Shown here piece after piece: positions 11,484 through 21,948 of a stretch of 64,000 nucleotides of DNA (position 1 is its first letter; each line of letters starts with the position of its first letter). Position numbers and translations under genes: made by a program. The notes beneath the pieces were generated by a model. The model had not been told where the DNA came from and made no database searches. It was given only the letters and a program-made list of their open reading frames with translations. This DNA comes from Taudactylus pleione. Its lineage: Eukaryota; Chordata; Amphibia; Anura; Myobatrachidae. The stretch spans positions 6,144,001 through 6,208,000 of the forward strand of contig JAUIMM010000483.1 in the NCBI GenBank assembly GCA_031769625.1, given 5' to 3'.

Positions 11484-12667
11484 ATGAATTTTAGGAAAAA
11501 CACCATTGCCATCATGAGAGCCTCCGCATTCACCAAGCGCGAGCTGCTGGTGCTAACGGAGGTGATAGATAGGCGTATCACCAGCCAGCCTCCACCCATC
11601 ACCAACCGGCAGAAGCGTTCCGCATATGCGGAGGCACGGGCCCGCCTGCGCTCCTTCGGCTCACGCCGCAACATCGGCCAGCTGGTGGTCGGACCTGCAA
11701 CGGCGAACGCCCCGCTTGCTGGCATGCTTTCGCATGCAGATTTCAGAAAGTAAGTTTTATGTATTTTGTTTTTCATGTTTGTCTTTGTGGCCCAAACTGC
11801 GTGTGCATGTTTTCATGTCTGTCCTATTTATTCATTCTCCTCATATTTGCCTGGCCATGTTTTCCCTCTATTTCATAATTATTCCTTCTCCTCATATTTG
11901 CATGGCCATGTTTTCCCTCTATTTCATAATTATTCCTTCTCCTCATATTTGCATGGCCATGTTTTCCCTCTATTTCATAATTATTCATTCATTCTCATAT
12001 TTGCATGTTTTTTGTTGGTGGGGGGTGATTTTAAATTGTTTTTTGGCCAGGACTTGTGCTGAAACTAACCACAATTTGTTTGACATCTTTTAGGGGGACA
12101 GCCAAGACTACGCCGTCACCGTCCGGCCAGACGGCGGTCACGCCCACTCTCCCCAACCCCCAGCCAACACTCCACCCCCAATAATTCCCCTATTCCCCAC
12201 TCCTCCCCAGCCTTCCAAGACCCTCTCCCGGAAATGTCGGGCCTCCTTCCCCTCCTTTTTCTTTCGCCTTTTTTTTAAGCACAAACTGTTTGTATGTAAT
12301 CATGTGTCGTTCCTTTATTCGGGGTTTTTGGGTCGACTTTTGTGGATTTAGCAGATTGCCTTTACCTGTTCCTGCTGATTTCAACATACACATATCACAC
12401 CTGGGGGAATTTGTACATAGGCCTTGTATTTTTTGCAGCCCCCATTTTTTTTTTTTGTGTGTTTTTTTTTTTTTTTGGAGTGATTTCGTAGTTTTTTAAA
12501 ATTTTTAATGTGGTTTCCCTATTGTTGTATTAATCCACACACTTTTCTCACCCACAGAGGAACAGAGGCGTCGTCAAGAAGTACAAGACTGTGTGGCCCA
12601 GATGCGCCAACATATAATTGGGGTGCTCGTGGCCCTTGACCGTCTGTCTGGCATCCTTCGCCAATAG
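11484..12667 (+). CDS. Second Myb/trihelix-like gene of the Harbinger element, probably frameshifted
   Basis: Exon 1 starts at ATG 11484 (alternative ATG 11514) and ends at a GTAAGT donor at 11750. It encodes FTKRELLVLTEVIDRRI, the first-helix pattern of the Myb-like proteins carried by Harbinger elements, then KRSAYAEARARLRSFGSRRN. The frame then leaves the family pattern. In the +1 frame the DNA at 11684-11749 reads WWSDLQRRTPRLLACFRMQI, which is the expected third helix, so about 2 nt seem lost near 11683. In that frame exon 1 ends in phase 1. The last exon (acceptor CCCACAG, 12558-12667) also needs phase 1 and encodes a helical tail starting EQRRRQEVQDCVAQMRQ and ending at TAG. A middle exon from 12094 is also phase-compatible, but I see no strong donor for it. 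Function by analogy: binding of the transposon ends with the transposase. This copy is probably inactive. Confidence 0.6.
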
Positions 12668-12693
12668 TTTTATTTTTGGTTGTTTTTTTTCAA

Positions 12694-12699
12694 AATAAA
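12694..12699 (+). terminator. Poly(A) signal AATAAA, small Myb-like gene
   Basis: AATAAA 27 bp after the TAG stop of the last exon. Confidence 0.75.
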
Positions 12700-13136
12700 T
12701 TGTATTTTTCAAACATACGTTCCGGCTAATTCGTTTTTTCATACCCAAAGATTGTTTACCCTGACATAAGTAGACTGTTCCTGCAAGGATTTCCATTTTT
12801 TTAAAGTAAGATTGTGCTTTGTATTTGTATGTAAAACAGCCACAAGAAACACATAACAGTCACAATGTCATTTCCCTTTTTGGGTGTAATGTCAATTAGA
12901 TATTTCTACATTTTACAGGTTCCTAGTTGGTGTGCAAGCTGCTTAGGCCAATCTTACAAAGCCAAATTATTGTACAGGCTTCCTTTTGGTGTAGGTTTTG
13001 AACCTGAAAACATATTTCATTTTAGCTCAACTGGCGACAGTACTGGATTACCCCTTAGTCAAATGTACCGTGTGTGAACCTGGTTACACTTGCTGGTAAC
13101 GTCCAAAAAAAGGAAGAACATTTCACTCTACAAACA

Positions 13137-13142
13137 TTTATT
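13137..13142 (-). terminator. Poly(A) signal AATAAA, transposase gene
   Basis: TTTATT on the plus strand, i.e. AATAAA on the transposase strand, about 350 bp beyond the stop. The stop itself overlaps a GTAAGT sequence, so a spliced 3' UTR is possible. Confidence 0.6.
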
Positions 13143-13491
13143 CACAACATAACTGATAAATCAAAGTGGTCACTCACAAAAAAAACACACAGTGATAATC
13201 TCAAATACAACACATACCAAACAAAAACAAACCAAAAACAACAAATCAAGAACTGGTTGACGAAGGACCATGCCAACATGATTCCACAAACATGGCGTTG
13301 CGATATGGGTTCCATAATATATTCCCAAAATGTCCAGATCCAGGTTTGGTAAGGGTAGCAGGAAGTAGTGAGCGTTGGAGTGCAAAAGATTATGTGAACA
13401 AACAGAAGATGGTGAAAAAAACAACAAAAAATTAGAGGTTCGCAAACAAACCCAAACACATTAGGTATAAACACTGTTGTTTTGTAAAAAC

Positions 13492-14703
13492 TTACCTAAA
13501 AAATCTGGCCACCACATCATCGCGTATGGCCCCCCCACATACTGACCTCCGACCAACCTCGGGGGGGCCATCCTCAGGTAAGGCATCCTCTGGCTGCATT
13601 GGGACACCACTCCTTATGGCGATGTTGTGAAATATCCCACACAGGACCACAATTTTCGACACCATATCCGGCAAATACATGAGCTCGCCACCAGAGCGGT
13701 GGAGGCATCGGAATCGGCCTTTTAAAAGGCAGATACAGCGCTCCACCACTTGCCTGGTGGCTGTAAGTGCGGAATTATACGCACTTTGTGGGCCTGGTGT
13801 GGGAGCCAAATAAGGAGTGAGCAGCCAGGACATGCAAGGATATCCACTATCTCCTGTGAAAAAGAATAGACAACATCAGGAACACTGTGTATCAAGCTTA
13901 ACATTGTTATGTACTAAAGGTCTCCACTTACCCAGAAGCCACGCATCAGCCACAGGACACCTCCTCTCTTGAAGCAGCAATATCCCCGACACACCGTTGC
14001 TTTTCTTTCTGTTTTTATGACCAATTTCCAGGGACGTTTTAAGCCACAGGTTGTTTAATTTGTGCCATATCCCTGATTGCCGGATGACGAAGGAGTCATG
14101 TGCACTTCCGGGTAATTTAGCATTCAGGGACAGGATCTGGAGGGAGGCATCACATACCACCATTACATTCAGGGAGTGATAGTGTTTCCTGTTTCGAAAT
14201 ATGGCCTCCAGCCGTGCTGGAGGCTGAAGTGGTATGTGAGTACCATCCACAACCCCTATGATGTGTGGGAAGCCAGCTATTTGGTAAAAATTGGCCTTGG
14301 CCACACTAAGGGCACCCATATCCAAAGGCATTTGAATAAAATGATGGAGGTGCTTGAAAAGTGCCTCCATCACTGCCCTCAGGATACGGGAAAAGGAGGA
14401 TTGGGAGATGCTCGCCACTATTCCCACTGTTGTTTGAAACGATCCTGAGGCACAGAAATGTAACAGCGCCATAAATTGCGTAAGTGGTGGTATTGCTGTT
14501 GGACTGTCAATTTGCCGCTCAAGATCACTTTCTATTAATGAGAGAGTGTCTATGATGATTTTGGGAGGTAGACGGTAGCGTCTTAAAACCTCATCATCGG
14601 GCATTCCAAAAAGGGTGACACGTGTTCGAAATATCTGGGGCCTTGCATGCCTACGATGCCTACGCCTGGGACGAGATTGAGGTTGGTCGGCTTCCGGGAG
14701 CAT
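13492..14703 (-). CDS. PIF/Harbinger transposase (HARBI1-like, DDE_Tnp_4), two coding exons
   Basis: Coding parts are 14703-13932 and 13853-13492, giving 377 residues; HARBI1 is about 350. The 78-bp intron has a GTAAGT donor (from 13931) and a TTTTCACAG acceptor. Features in order: N-terminal basic segment RPRRRHRRHARPQ; helix-turn-helix-like region with ASGSFQTTVGIVASISQSSF; first catalytic Asp in GVVDGTHIPLQ; NRKHYHSLNVMVVCD; second catalytic Asp recreated across the splice in LLGDSGYP followed by LTPY; catalytic Glu in VVERCICLLKGRFRCL; and IVVLCGIFHNIAIRSG. All three acidic residues are present and there are no internal stops. A 5' exon with a GTAAGT donor at 15408 and an acceptor at 14731 suggests a spliced leader. 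It would cut and rejoin DNA at the GGGCCTGATTCAG ends with its Myb partner. Confidence 0.93.
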
Positions 14704-15062
14704 GGCCAGAACAATCCGCCCCAGATCTACCTGAAATTCAAAGATTTCAATGTAAGGCTTTTGACCCACCCCAAAAGTAAATTAAAACAACTTAGCTTGA
14801 TGATACCATCCATTGCTGCTTACATGCCGGGGTATTGTCATGATACGTCCAAACTGAAATTAAACTCAAAAATATTTCACACATTTCACTCTGTGCATTT
14901 TTGTTTATAAATTTTGTGCTAGACCAAACTTAAAATATGCGAAACACACATTTGGCAAAACAGCAAAGCGACATTTCACACAGTACATCAAAATGGGTTG
15001 AAATGTTTGCACAAAAAGCGAAAGGGAAACCTCAAAAAAGTTAAAATGATTATTAAGCATTT

Positions 15063-15237
15063 AAAAATGCGCTAATTAGTTCGCAAATACAAGTCACAAG
15101 AGTAAGTAGTAAAAATGCGCTAATTAGTTCGCAAATACAAGTCACAACAGTAAGTAGTAAAAATGCGCTAATTAGTTCGCAAATACAAGTCACAAGAGTA
15201 AGTAGTAAAAATGCGCTAATTAGTTCGCAAATACAAG
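15063..15237. repeat. 48-bp tandem repeat, about 3.6 copies
   Basis: Units start AAAAATGCGCTAATTAGTTC and contain GTCACAA then AGTAAGTAGT; they differ at one position. They lie inside the transposon, in the intron between the transposase leader exon and first coding exon, and each carries a GCTAATTAG homeodomain-like core. Possible regulatory or Myb-binding sites (inference). Confidence 0.9.
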
Positions 15238-15585
15238 ATAAAAAATGGACTTACCAAGAGCAAATATATAAGAGTCCAAATCAAAAGGTCTTTTGGTTCG
15301 AAAATAATCAAAAACTAAAATAGAAGAAATTATGGATCCAAAATTTAAAAAAAAGAAGAAACACAATGAAACAACAATTGATCAAAAGTTAGACTTCACA
15401 AAACTTACCAAATCAAGAAACGAGGTCCCAAAAATATAAACCAACAAAGAGAACGGAAAATAAAAACGCAAATCTAACCAACAAAAGAATCTCCAACCGC
15501 CAACTCCTTTATACGCAATCAATAAACTCCAGCCAAGGTAACCTCCAACAATCCAAAAACGCCACCTCGACTCGAGACACACCAA

Positions 15586-15735
15586 GCCATAAATAGTGTT
15601 TCATTTCCCGCACAAATTAAGGAGGGATCATAGGGACGCACAATCAATGATGCGGCCGCAAAATAAGGACGCATGTATAAATACGTCACGAAAACACATT
15701 AAAATTCTGGTGTATTTCTTGTTTGGACCTCAGAC
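15586..15735. promoter_or_regulatory. Divergent promoter region between transposase and Myb genes
   Basis: The two genes run apart from this interval. On the plus strand TATAAATA (15676-15683) is followed by ACGTCACG, a CRE-like site, 50-60 bp before the Myb start codon. On the minus strand CTATTTATGG lies just upstream of the transposase leader exon. Confidence 0.55.
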
Positions 15736-17022
15736 ATGGCGACAGACCAGGGAAACAATGCCCAAGAGTCAGGCGGTAAGTCTTTCATGCATTTTGTATC
15801 AATGATTAATTTGAAACATAAGATTGGGCAAGTTGTGATTTTGTGAATTCTGAAAATTTACACAAATAGGTGAGGAGGCTGACATGGAAGAGGCTGCTGG
15901 GCCGAGTATTCCGGCCAAAGCGGCCAAAAAAAAAAGGCAGCCACATTTCACAAGAAAGGAGATGGAGGTTTTGATACAGAAGTGTGTGGACATCCTGCCA
16001 CAGGCAGACAGGAATATGAGTCTAAGCCAGAAGTGGAGAATGTGGGAAGAGGTAGCCGTTGCTGTCAATAGGGTGGGTGATTATGTCCGTCTAGCCCGGG
16101 ATGTCAAACGGCGGTAAGTAAACCCTTGCCCCCCCTAAAAACAAACACCATTTTAAACAAAAGGATAATGGCTTCCATTTTTTCCCACAGATGGGGCGAC
16201 TTCAAATATCGCCTAAAGCAAAAACTCGCGGACAGGGCTAGGCATGCAAGGGGGACAGGTGGGGGTCCCACCCCTGTGTCATTGGAGTTGACGGATTTAG
16301 AAGAGCTGGCACAGGGGTGTGTGCAGCCTGTGGAGGTGTTTGGCGTGTCCAACATGGATACGGACATGCCAGACTTTGCGGCTCCTCATGTTGTCCCAGG
16401 TAAATCTTTTGATGTCATCAACTCAGAAATGTTAGTGTGCCAATATGTAGATTTTAATGTGAGGCTTTTCTCTTTTTTCCTAACAGAGACACAGGCGGAT
16501 GAGTCTGCTCCACAGGGGAGCCTTGGCCGCCGAATTTCTGCTGGCTCGGCAGGGGAGGAACCAGTACATCCGGCTGAGGACCCTGCAGAAGCCAGTCCAG
16601 GGCAATCCCACTCGCAGGCAGTGTCCCTCCTCACAGAACTCAATTTCAAATCGGATTTCCATACGGAGATTCTGCAGAGGATGGACGCCAGTCTGCTACG
16701 GGTGGCTGAGGCCCTGGAACAAAATGCTGCGGCCAACGTGACCATTGGTCAGGCCCTGGCGGAAAATACCAGGGCCAACATCCGCATCGCCATTGCCCTG
16801 GAGCAGCTCGTTCGCCAGCACATGGTGGAGCCGACCTCCCTTCCTGCCGGAACATCAGGATCCTCCACCTCTGGCACAACATCAGCCAATCCTCCAAATG
16901 TGCCTAGCCCTGTGCCTAGTCCAGAGGCCACAACATCTGCCTCTGGACAGGCCAGCCCGATGACATCCCGGACCCGGTCTGGCGCCCTCCCTCCCCCATC
17001 CAAACGGGTGAAAAAACGGTGA
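15736..17022 (+). CDS. Myb/SANT-like DNA-binding accessory protein of the Harbinger element, four exons
   Basis: Exons 15736-15775, 15870-16113, 16191-16399 and 16487-17022 give 342 residues. All introns are GT-AG with good donors (GTAAGT, GTAAGT, GTAAAT) and phases match throughout. After an acidic N-terminus comes a basic stretch KAAKKKRQP, a likely nuclear signal. Then comes the Myb-like domain: FTRKEMEVLIQKCVDIL, SQKWRMWEEVAVAVNRV, and RDVKRRWGDFKYRLKQKL spanning the exon 2/3 junction. The middle is acidic and Ser/Pro-rich. A coiled-coil-like segment (RVAEALEQNAAANVTIGQAL onwards) precedes a Ser/Thr/Pro tail ending in KRVKKR. Such proteins (NAIF1-like) are known to bring Harbinger transposase to the nucleus and the transposon ends. 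No frame damage is seen. Confidence 0.9.
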
Positions 17023-17234
17023 CAGCAATGGTGACTTTTCCCACAATCCTTCTGTGCTTGGCTCATATTCCTTTCTGGTCAAAACTTCCCTCTCCTTTCT
17101 TGTGAAATGTTTTTATTTTTTTGTTGTATGTTTATGTCAACAGTTATGTTGGGCCAATTTGTTTGATTTTGGAACATATCTTTGGCCAAAAAAGATGTCC
17201 CCAATATTTTATTTTTTATTTTTTTTGTTTGAGC

Positions 17235-17240
17235 AATAAA
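17235..17240 (+). terminator. Poly(A) signal AATAAA, Myb-like gene
   Basis: AATAAA about 210 bp after the TGA stop, inside a T-rich 3' UTR. Confidence 0.75.
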
Positions 17241-18056
17241 TTGAAACAAAAAATCTGACATTGGATTGTGAAATTATTGTACAAATGGGTTACATTTAAT
17301 CCTGGACCAAAAGGCAAAAACTGTCCCAAAAAAAAAAAAAAAAAAAATGGGCTCTTTAAGGAACGTTTAAAAATTCATATAACGAGGAAAATTCAAGAGG
17401 CACAAATAAAATGGTGCGAAAATTAAAACATGATGACATTATTGTTACAATAGGCCCTAACCACCAAATTGAGGGCAAAATAAACCCCCACAAATGTACG
17501 CAAATTGATTGTGTCATCCTGACATTAGCAGCTCTGAGTTCCACCTGCGTACGGTTTTGTGCTATCCCAAAAAACTGATTTCAAAACACATACCAAGCCG
17601 GTTCTCAATCCAACACTAATTGCTTTTCTGCCCTCCCGCGATTAATCGCAACAACATCGTGGAGTCCCGGGACGGAGGAGAAGGCCATCGCCAATGTGGT
17701 CGAGTAATCCAGACCCTAAGCTGTGCGAGCATTTTGAAGTGAAAGAGGATCATCCAGTGACGTATGAGTCGGTCCGAACACATTTTACGCTCGCATCTGC
17801 TAATGTATGTACGCCCCAAAAACGCCTCGCCACGCCTGCGTTTTTCCATCTCCACCCCCGTCAACACCCTAAAATGCCCTGTTCTGTCAATCACATTTGA
17901 CATGTCACTTCCTGTACGCTATTTTAGGAACGAGTCAAAAAAAGCTCGCAATCTGCCATACGCACATGCGCAGTGTAACACCGACGCATGCGCGGTTAGT
18001 CAACATCGGAACGCAACGAGCATACTGCTGTTAACGAGCGGCTCTGAATGAGGGCC

Positions 18057-18660
18057 ATTGGCCCCCACAGGAAATAAAAACACATTGCCCCCCCCCCAGG
18101 AAAAAAACAAACACATTGCCCCCCCAGGAAAAAAAACACGTTGGCCCCCAGAGGAAAAAACATAAAACACATTGGCCGCAACGGGAAAAATAAAGCACAC
18201 ACATTGGCCCCCACAGGAAAAAAAACACTTTGGCCCCTACAGGGGTAAAATACATACTTTGGCCCCCATTAAAAAATAACACACATATTTGCCCCCACAA
18301 GAAAAAAAAACACACATTGGCCCCACAGGAATAAAAAATCACTTTGACTCCCACAGGAAAAAAAATAAAAAACATTGGCCCCCACAGGAAACAAAACACA
18401 TTGGCCCCACCAGGAATAAAAAACAAACACACTGGCCACCAAAAGAAAAAGAACAAAACACACATTGGCCCCCACAGAAAAAAATAAAACACATTGGACC
18501 CAACAGGAAAATAATAAAACACATTGGCCCCGATAGGCAAAAAAAAGAAAAACATTGGCCCTGAAAAGAAAAAAAACAACATATTGGCCCCCACAGAAAA
18601 GAAATGAAAACACATTGGACCCTAAGGGAAAAAGATAAAACAAACATTAATTGCCCCTAG
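18057..18660. repeat. Minisatellite (TTGGCCCCCACAGGAAAAAA), right part
   Basis: Continuation of the array at 10470-10838 after the Harbinger insertion. The three bases ATT at 18057-18059 are the target duplication. The long minus-strand open frames rich in Phe, Cys and Gly are compositional. Confidence 0.9.
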
Positions 18661-19498
18661 ACTGACCTGCGCCCCTTAAGGGCTGGTGGTCCCGTTCAGT
18701 CGCTCCACTAGAACAGCACTCGAGTTGGCCCTTATTTTGACTTATGTCATTGAAACTATGGCTGTGAAAAAGCAAACTGTTCCTTCTTTTGCAGGACTGC
18801 GGACGTGACCGAAAATGCGGGCAGTGGAAGGATTGAAAATATTACTTAAATATCTTACCAGCAACCTCTTTAGGACCTCCCATTTTATTAATTAAAATGT
18901 GTCCTTTTTTGCAGTAAAGTGCTGCTCGGTTTAGCTCAATTTAGATATACAGTATGAATCCTCAGAATGTGGGGACATCATTTTTATTACACATGTCATT
19001 ATAATAATACATTTAATTATTTTTGATTACTGTACATCGGTAAATGTGTATTATAACAAAAGAGTGCCAGGAAGGTAAAAAAAGCACCATATACAAAATA
19101 GAGCACAATATGCTCCAAACAGCTCCATCAATGCATACGTTTTACCATTTACTGTAACATGTTTGGATTGCGAACGCGTACTTCTGTTTTGAACTCCGAG
19201 TTTCAGCTAACAGTTTAGTTAGTTTCCATATTTTCCGATATTGGTTTGACCAGAGGTTGAGCCCATTGAAAAGTTTCAGTTTATATTTCAGGGCTAGGGA
19301 GTTGACTTACAGGGTGCCCAAATTTGTATACATACTACACTCACTGTTTCAATGTTTTATGTGTTACAATCAGCAAATCAATACTGTAATAACTTTGCAT
19401 CACAATGTGCAGAAATATGTTGTGTCTTAGTTACTTTTCTTTTACTTAAAGCATATAAACATTTGCATGCTCAGTATATACTTTACAATACAAACTCT
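18661..19498. other. No gene or element recognised
   Basis: Moderately AT-rich sequence with no supported repeat or exon. Confidence 0.4.
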
Positions 19499-19735
19499 AC
19501 ATGACCAAAAATATGTGGACACCCGAGCATCACACCCATGTGAGCTTGTTGAAAATGTCATTCCAAAACCATGGGCATTATAATAGATTTAGCCCAAAGT
19601 TGGTACTATAACAGCCAATTCTTTTCCACTAAATAATTTTTGCCTTGGAGGTGGGTGGCGTCCCATCATTGAAAAGCGCTAGACCCAGTCACAACCCAGG
19701 CACCCACTATAATTCTACCATTGGTCACTAGTATG
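19499..19735. mobile_element. Tc1/mariner-type terminal remnant
   Basis: ATGACCAAAAATATGTGGAC followed by GTGAGCTTGTTGAAAATGTC and CATTCCAAAACCATGGGCAT is the typical start of a vertebrate Tc1-like element family with 'CCAAAAGTATKTGGACACC' ends. A clear opposite terminus is not seen. Family recognition is from general knowledge. Confidence 0.6.
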
Positions 19736-19931
19736 CATTGTTCTCTATAGTGGTCATGAAAATGCTTTTTCTATTGTTTGGAAGTCACTAGAATGTTCTA
19801 TGTATTGTATATTTAATATTAAGATGTTCTCTGTATTGAGTATTGAGATCCTCTGTTTTGTATAGAGATATCTATGTATTGTATCTATGTATTGTATAGA
19901 GGTTACTAGAGTATTATGCACATTGTGTATA

Positions 19932-20650
19932 TGTCACAAGAGGTTTAGGTACTTGTGGGGATGAACCCGGGGTGGATCCAGGAGAGGTTATTAGGGCAGA
20001 CGTCTGGTATTAAAAGGACGCTGGTCTGAGATGTGTGTTGCTCATGGATGGCCCACTGACGAAGAATTGATACTGATGGAGAGATAGACCAGGAACGGAC
20101 TGCGGATACACACAACAGGTAACTGGGAAGACAGGGAGGATCACAGACTTTCAGAATAGTTTAAGCAGGGCTCCCTCTGAGGGTGGTAGCAGGGAGTAGT
20201 GCCGCTGGTATGCAGAGTGTCTAGGAGGCTGGAACCTGGAGCAATATACATATATGTGAGACTCAGCAGGAACAAGGTATAGCAAGGAGCTCAGAGAACT
20301 AACACCCAGCTAGGCTGGGAATAACGTTGCACTGGCCGCAGAAGAACTGAAGTTCAGCCCTTATGTACCCAGAGGAAGTGACAACGTTTGCCAGGGCTCC
20401 CAGGACTGTTCTGAAGGGATTGGCCGAAAGGAGTCACCTGACCACATCCAAGATGGCGGCGCCCATGTCGTGCTGCAGCGCCGCCAAGGTGTGCAACACT
20501 CACACTAGCAGCCAGAACACTATGCCTCCAGACCCTGTAGCATGCAGCGCGGACCTCCATGTGCCCGTACCCCTGCCAAAAGGACCCCGCCAGAACATCC
20601 GGACAGGTAAGTGCTGCTGACTCTGACCCCTCACAGCCCTGGTCGTGACA
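19932..20650 (+). mobile_element. Solo LTR, 719 bp
   Basis: It begins TGTCACAAG and ends GTCGTGACA, so it has TG...CA ends with an inverted TGTCAC/GTGACA pair. The 5-bp duplication GTATA occurs on both sides (19927-19931, 20651-20655). A TATA-like element TATTAAAAGG sits at 20008. No internal retroelement sequence remains, which is the signature of LTR-LTR recombination. The 5-bp duplication fits Gypsy or ERV types; which one cannot be told from the LTR alone. Confidence 0.88.
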
Positions 20651-20655
20651 GTATA

Positions 20656-21948
20656 CTTGTAAAATGGGTTGTGTTTGACTGTTGCTCTTTGGCTTACAGT
20701 ACAATTTGTTTTGTACTTTGATAGTCATACGGTACATTAACACCCAAATTACACAAATCTTCCCTGCATGGTTTATGTCACATCCATTTGTTCTACTGCA
20801 AATCAAGTAAGTTAGTACACCCCCCATTTGCCACTGATGGCTATTCATAAGAGGTCTACAAAACAACCAAAAGGTGTTCCAACTTCCTATCTAGACTGAA
20901 TGAGGTTTTCATCCCAGCCACTACTGACAGGCTGCACTTTGATGTGATGCCCTAAATACAGCTGTCCATAATCCGTCAGTGGGGACCTATTCTTCGGCTT
21001 ATAAAAGAGTACAAAATAGATGCCATTAATGACCACAGTATCCATCATGCACTGACTGCACAGCAGAAGCTTCACTTAATAACCCATTATGTTACACAGA
21101 GTGTTTGTGCCTAGTCTTCCTCTGGAACATGAATAGTAACGTGCCCACTACAATTACAGCTAAAGTTCAGTCTTTGACTTGACATAGAAGGGTTTAATGG
21201 GGAACATTCCACTTGTCATTTGTCATTTTGCTCTTGATTGACAGCCTTGGTTACACAACTGAAAAGTCTTTTTCTTTTATTCTGTTGTGTGTTTTGTTTT
21301 TGTTCGTTTTTTACACATAAATCTGGACACTGAATCTCTGTAGCGGAGCCTGCTGCTAATTGTGAATTCAAGATAGAAAATAAAATACCTAGACTGTTAA
21401 AATCAATCAGAATGAAAGAATATGAAAGCCTTCTCCTGCGAAAATGGATGAAAAAGAGAATTATGTTCACATTGATGTCTCAGATAAATTGTTGTGACTG
21501 CCATGCAAAGCGTGGCTGTTGTGGGTAACCCTAACCCAGGATTCGATGTCAGTCTCGAGGCTGCCGGAGAAAGTCTTTGAGGAGACACGATGAAAAAGGA
21601 AAATACCAGTATCAGAAGAATTAAACTGTAGGCATGACCCAGTTTATCTGAGATAGAAAATAATGAGGCCGCAGCAGGTAGAGATTATGATCGGTACAGC
21701 TGTAGCATGAAGACAATGATAATACAGTAGCTAAACTTATTCCACTTATGCCATGCATCAGACTGGTTAGAGTAGAATTATTTGTCTGCCAGTTTAGGGT
21801 TAATGCTAGCGGAGTCACAGAGAGGAGTATAACAGCCCTCCCTTCCCCCCCAAGTCTTCATCAGGAATCCCTGCAAGGTGGTTGTATTATTAAGTCCCCA
21901 AGGACCAGGTCAAAATACAATAAGTCCAGTCTCCTTCTAGTCCTGTTT
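20656..21948. other. Unassigned; one exon-like open stretch on the minus strand at 20887-21075
   Basis: No repeat recognised. The minus-strand frame at 20887-21075 (63 codons, no domain recognised, containing YKPKNRSPLTDYGQLYLGHH) reads like real protein composition, but has no supporting splice sites or neighbours. Confidence 0.3.

Larger units (their letters stand above)
10839..18056 (+). mobile_element. Complete autonomous PIF/Harbinger transposon, 7218 bp, three genes
   Basis: Left terminus GGGCCTGATTCAGACCCACT and right-end complement GGCCCTCATTCAGAGCCGCT match at 18 of the first 22 positions. The 3-bp duplication ATT flanks it (10836-10838, 18057-18059), and the insertion splits a minisatellite, so the ends are firm. 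It carries, in order, a small Myb-like gene (+, 11484-12667), a DDE transposase gene (-, 13492-14703, spliced 5' leader reaching about 15585), and a Myb/SANT-like gene (+, 15736-17022). Each has a poly(A) signal. Harbinger elements are known to need a HARBI1-like nuclease plus a Myb-like DNA-binding partner; a second Myb-like gene is not the usual plan. Transposase and the large Myb gene look intact, so the element may be recently active (inference). Confidence 0.93.

Noticed and set aside
12094..12260. Middle exon of the small Myb-like gene as a firm call
   Set aside because: The acceptor and phase fit, but no convincing donor before the next stop; left as a possibility only.
18031..18647. 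194- and 124-codon hydrophobic minus-strand frames
   Set aside because: Same minisatellite on the far side of the transposon; the membrane-like composition comes from poly-T and GGGGCC.
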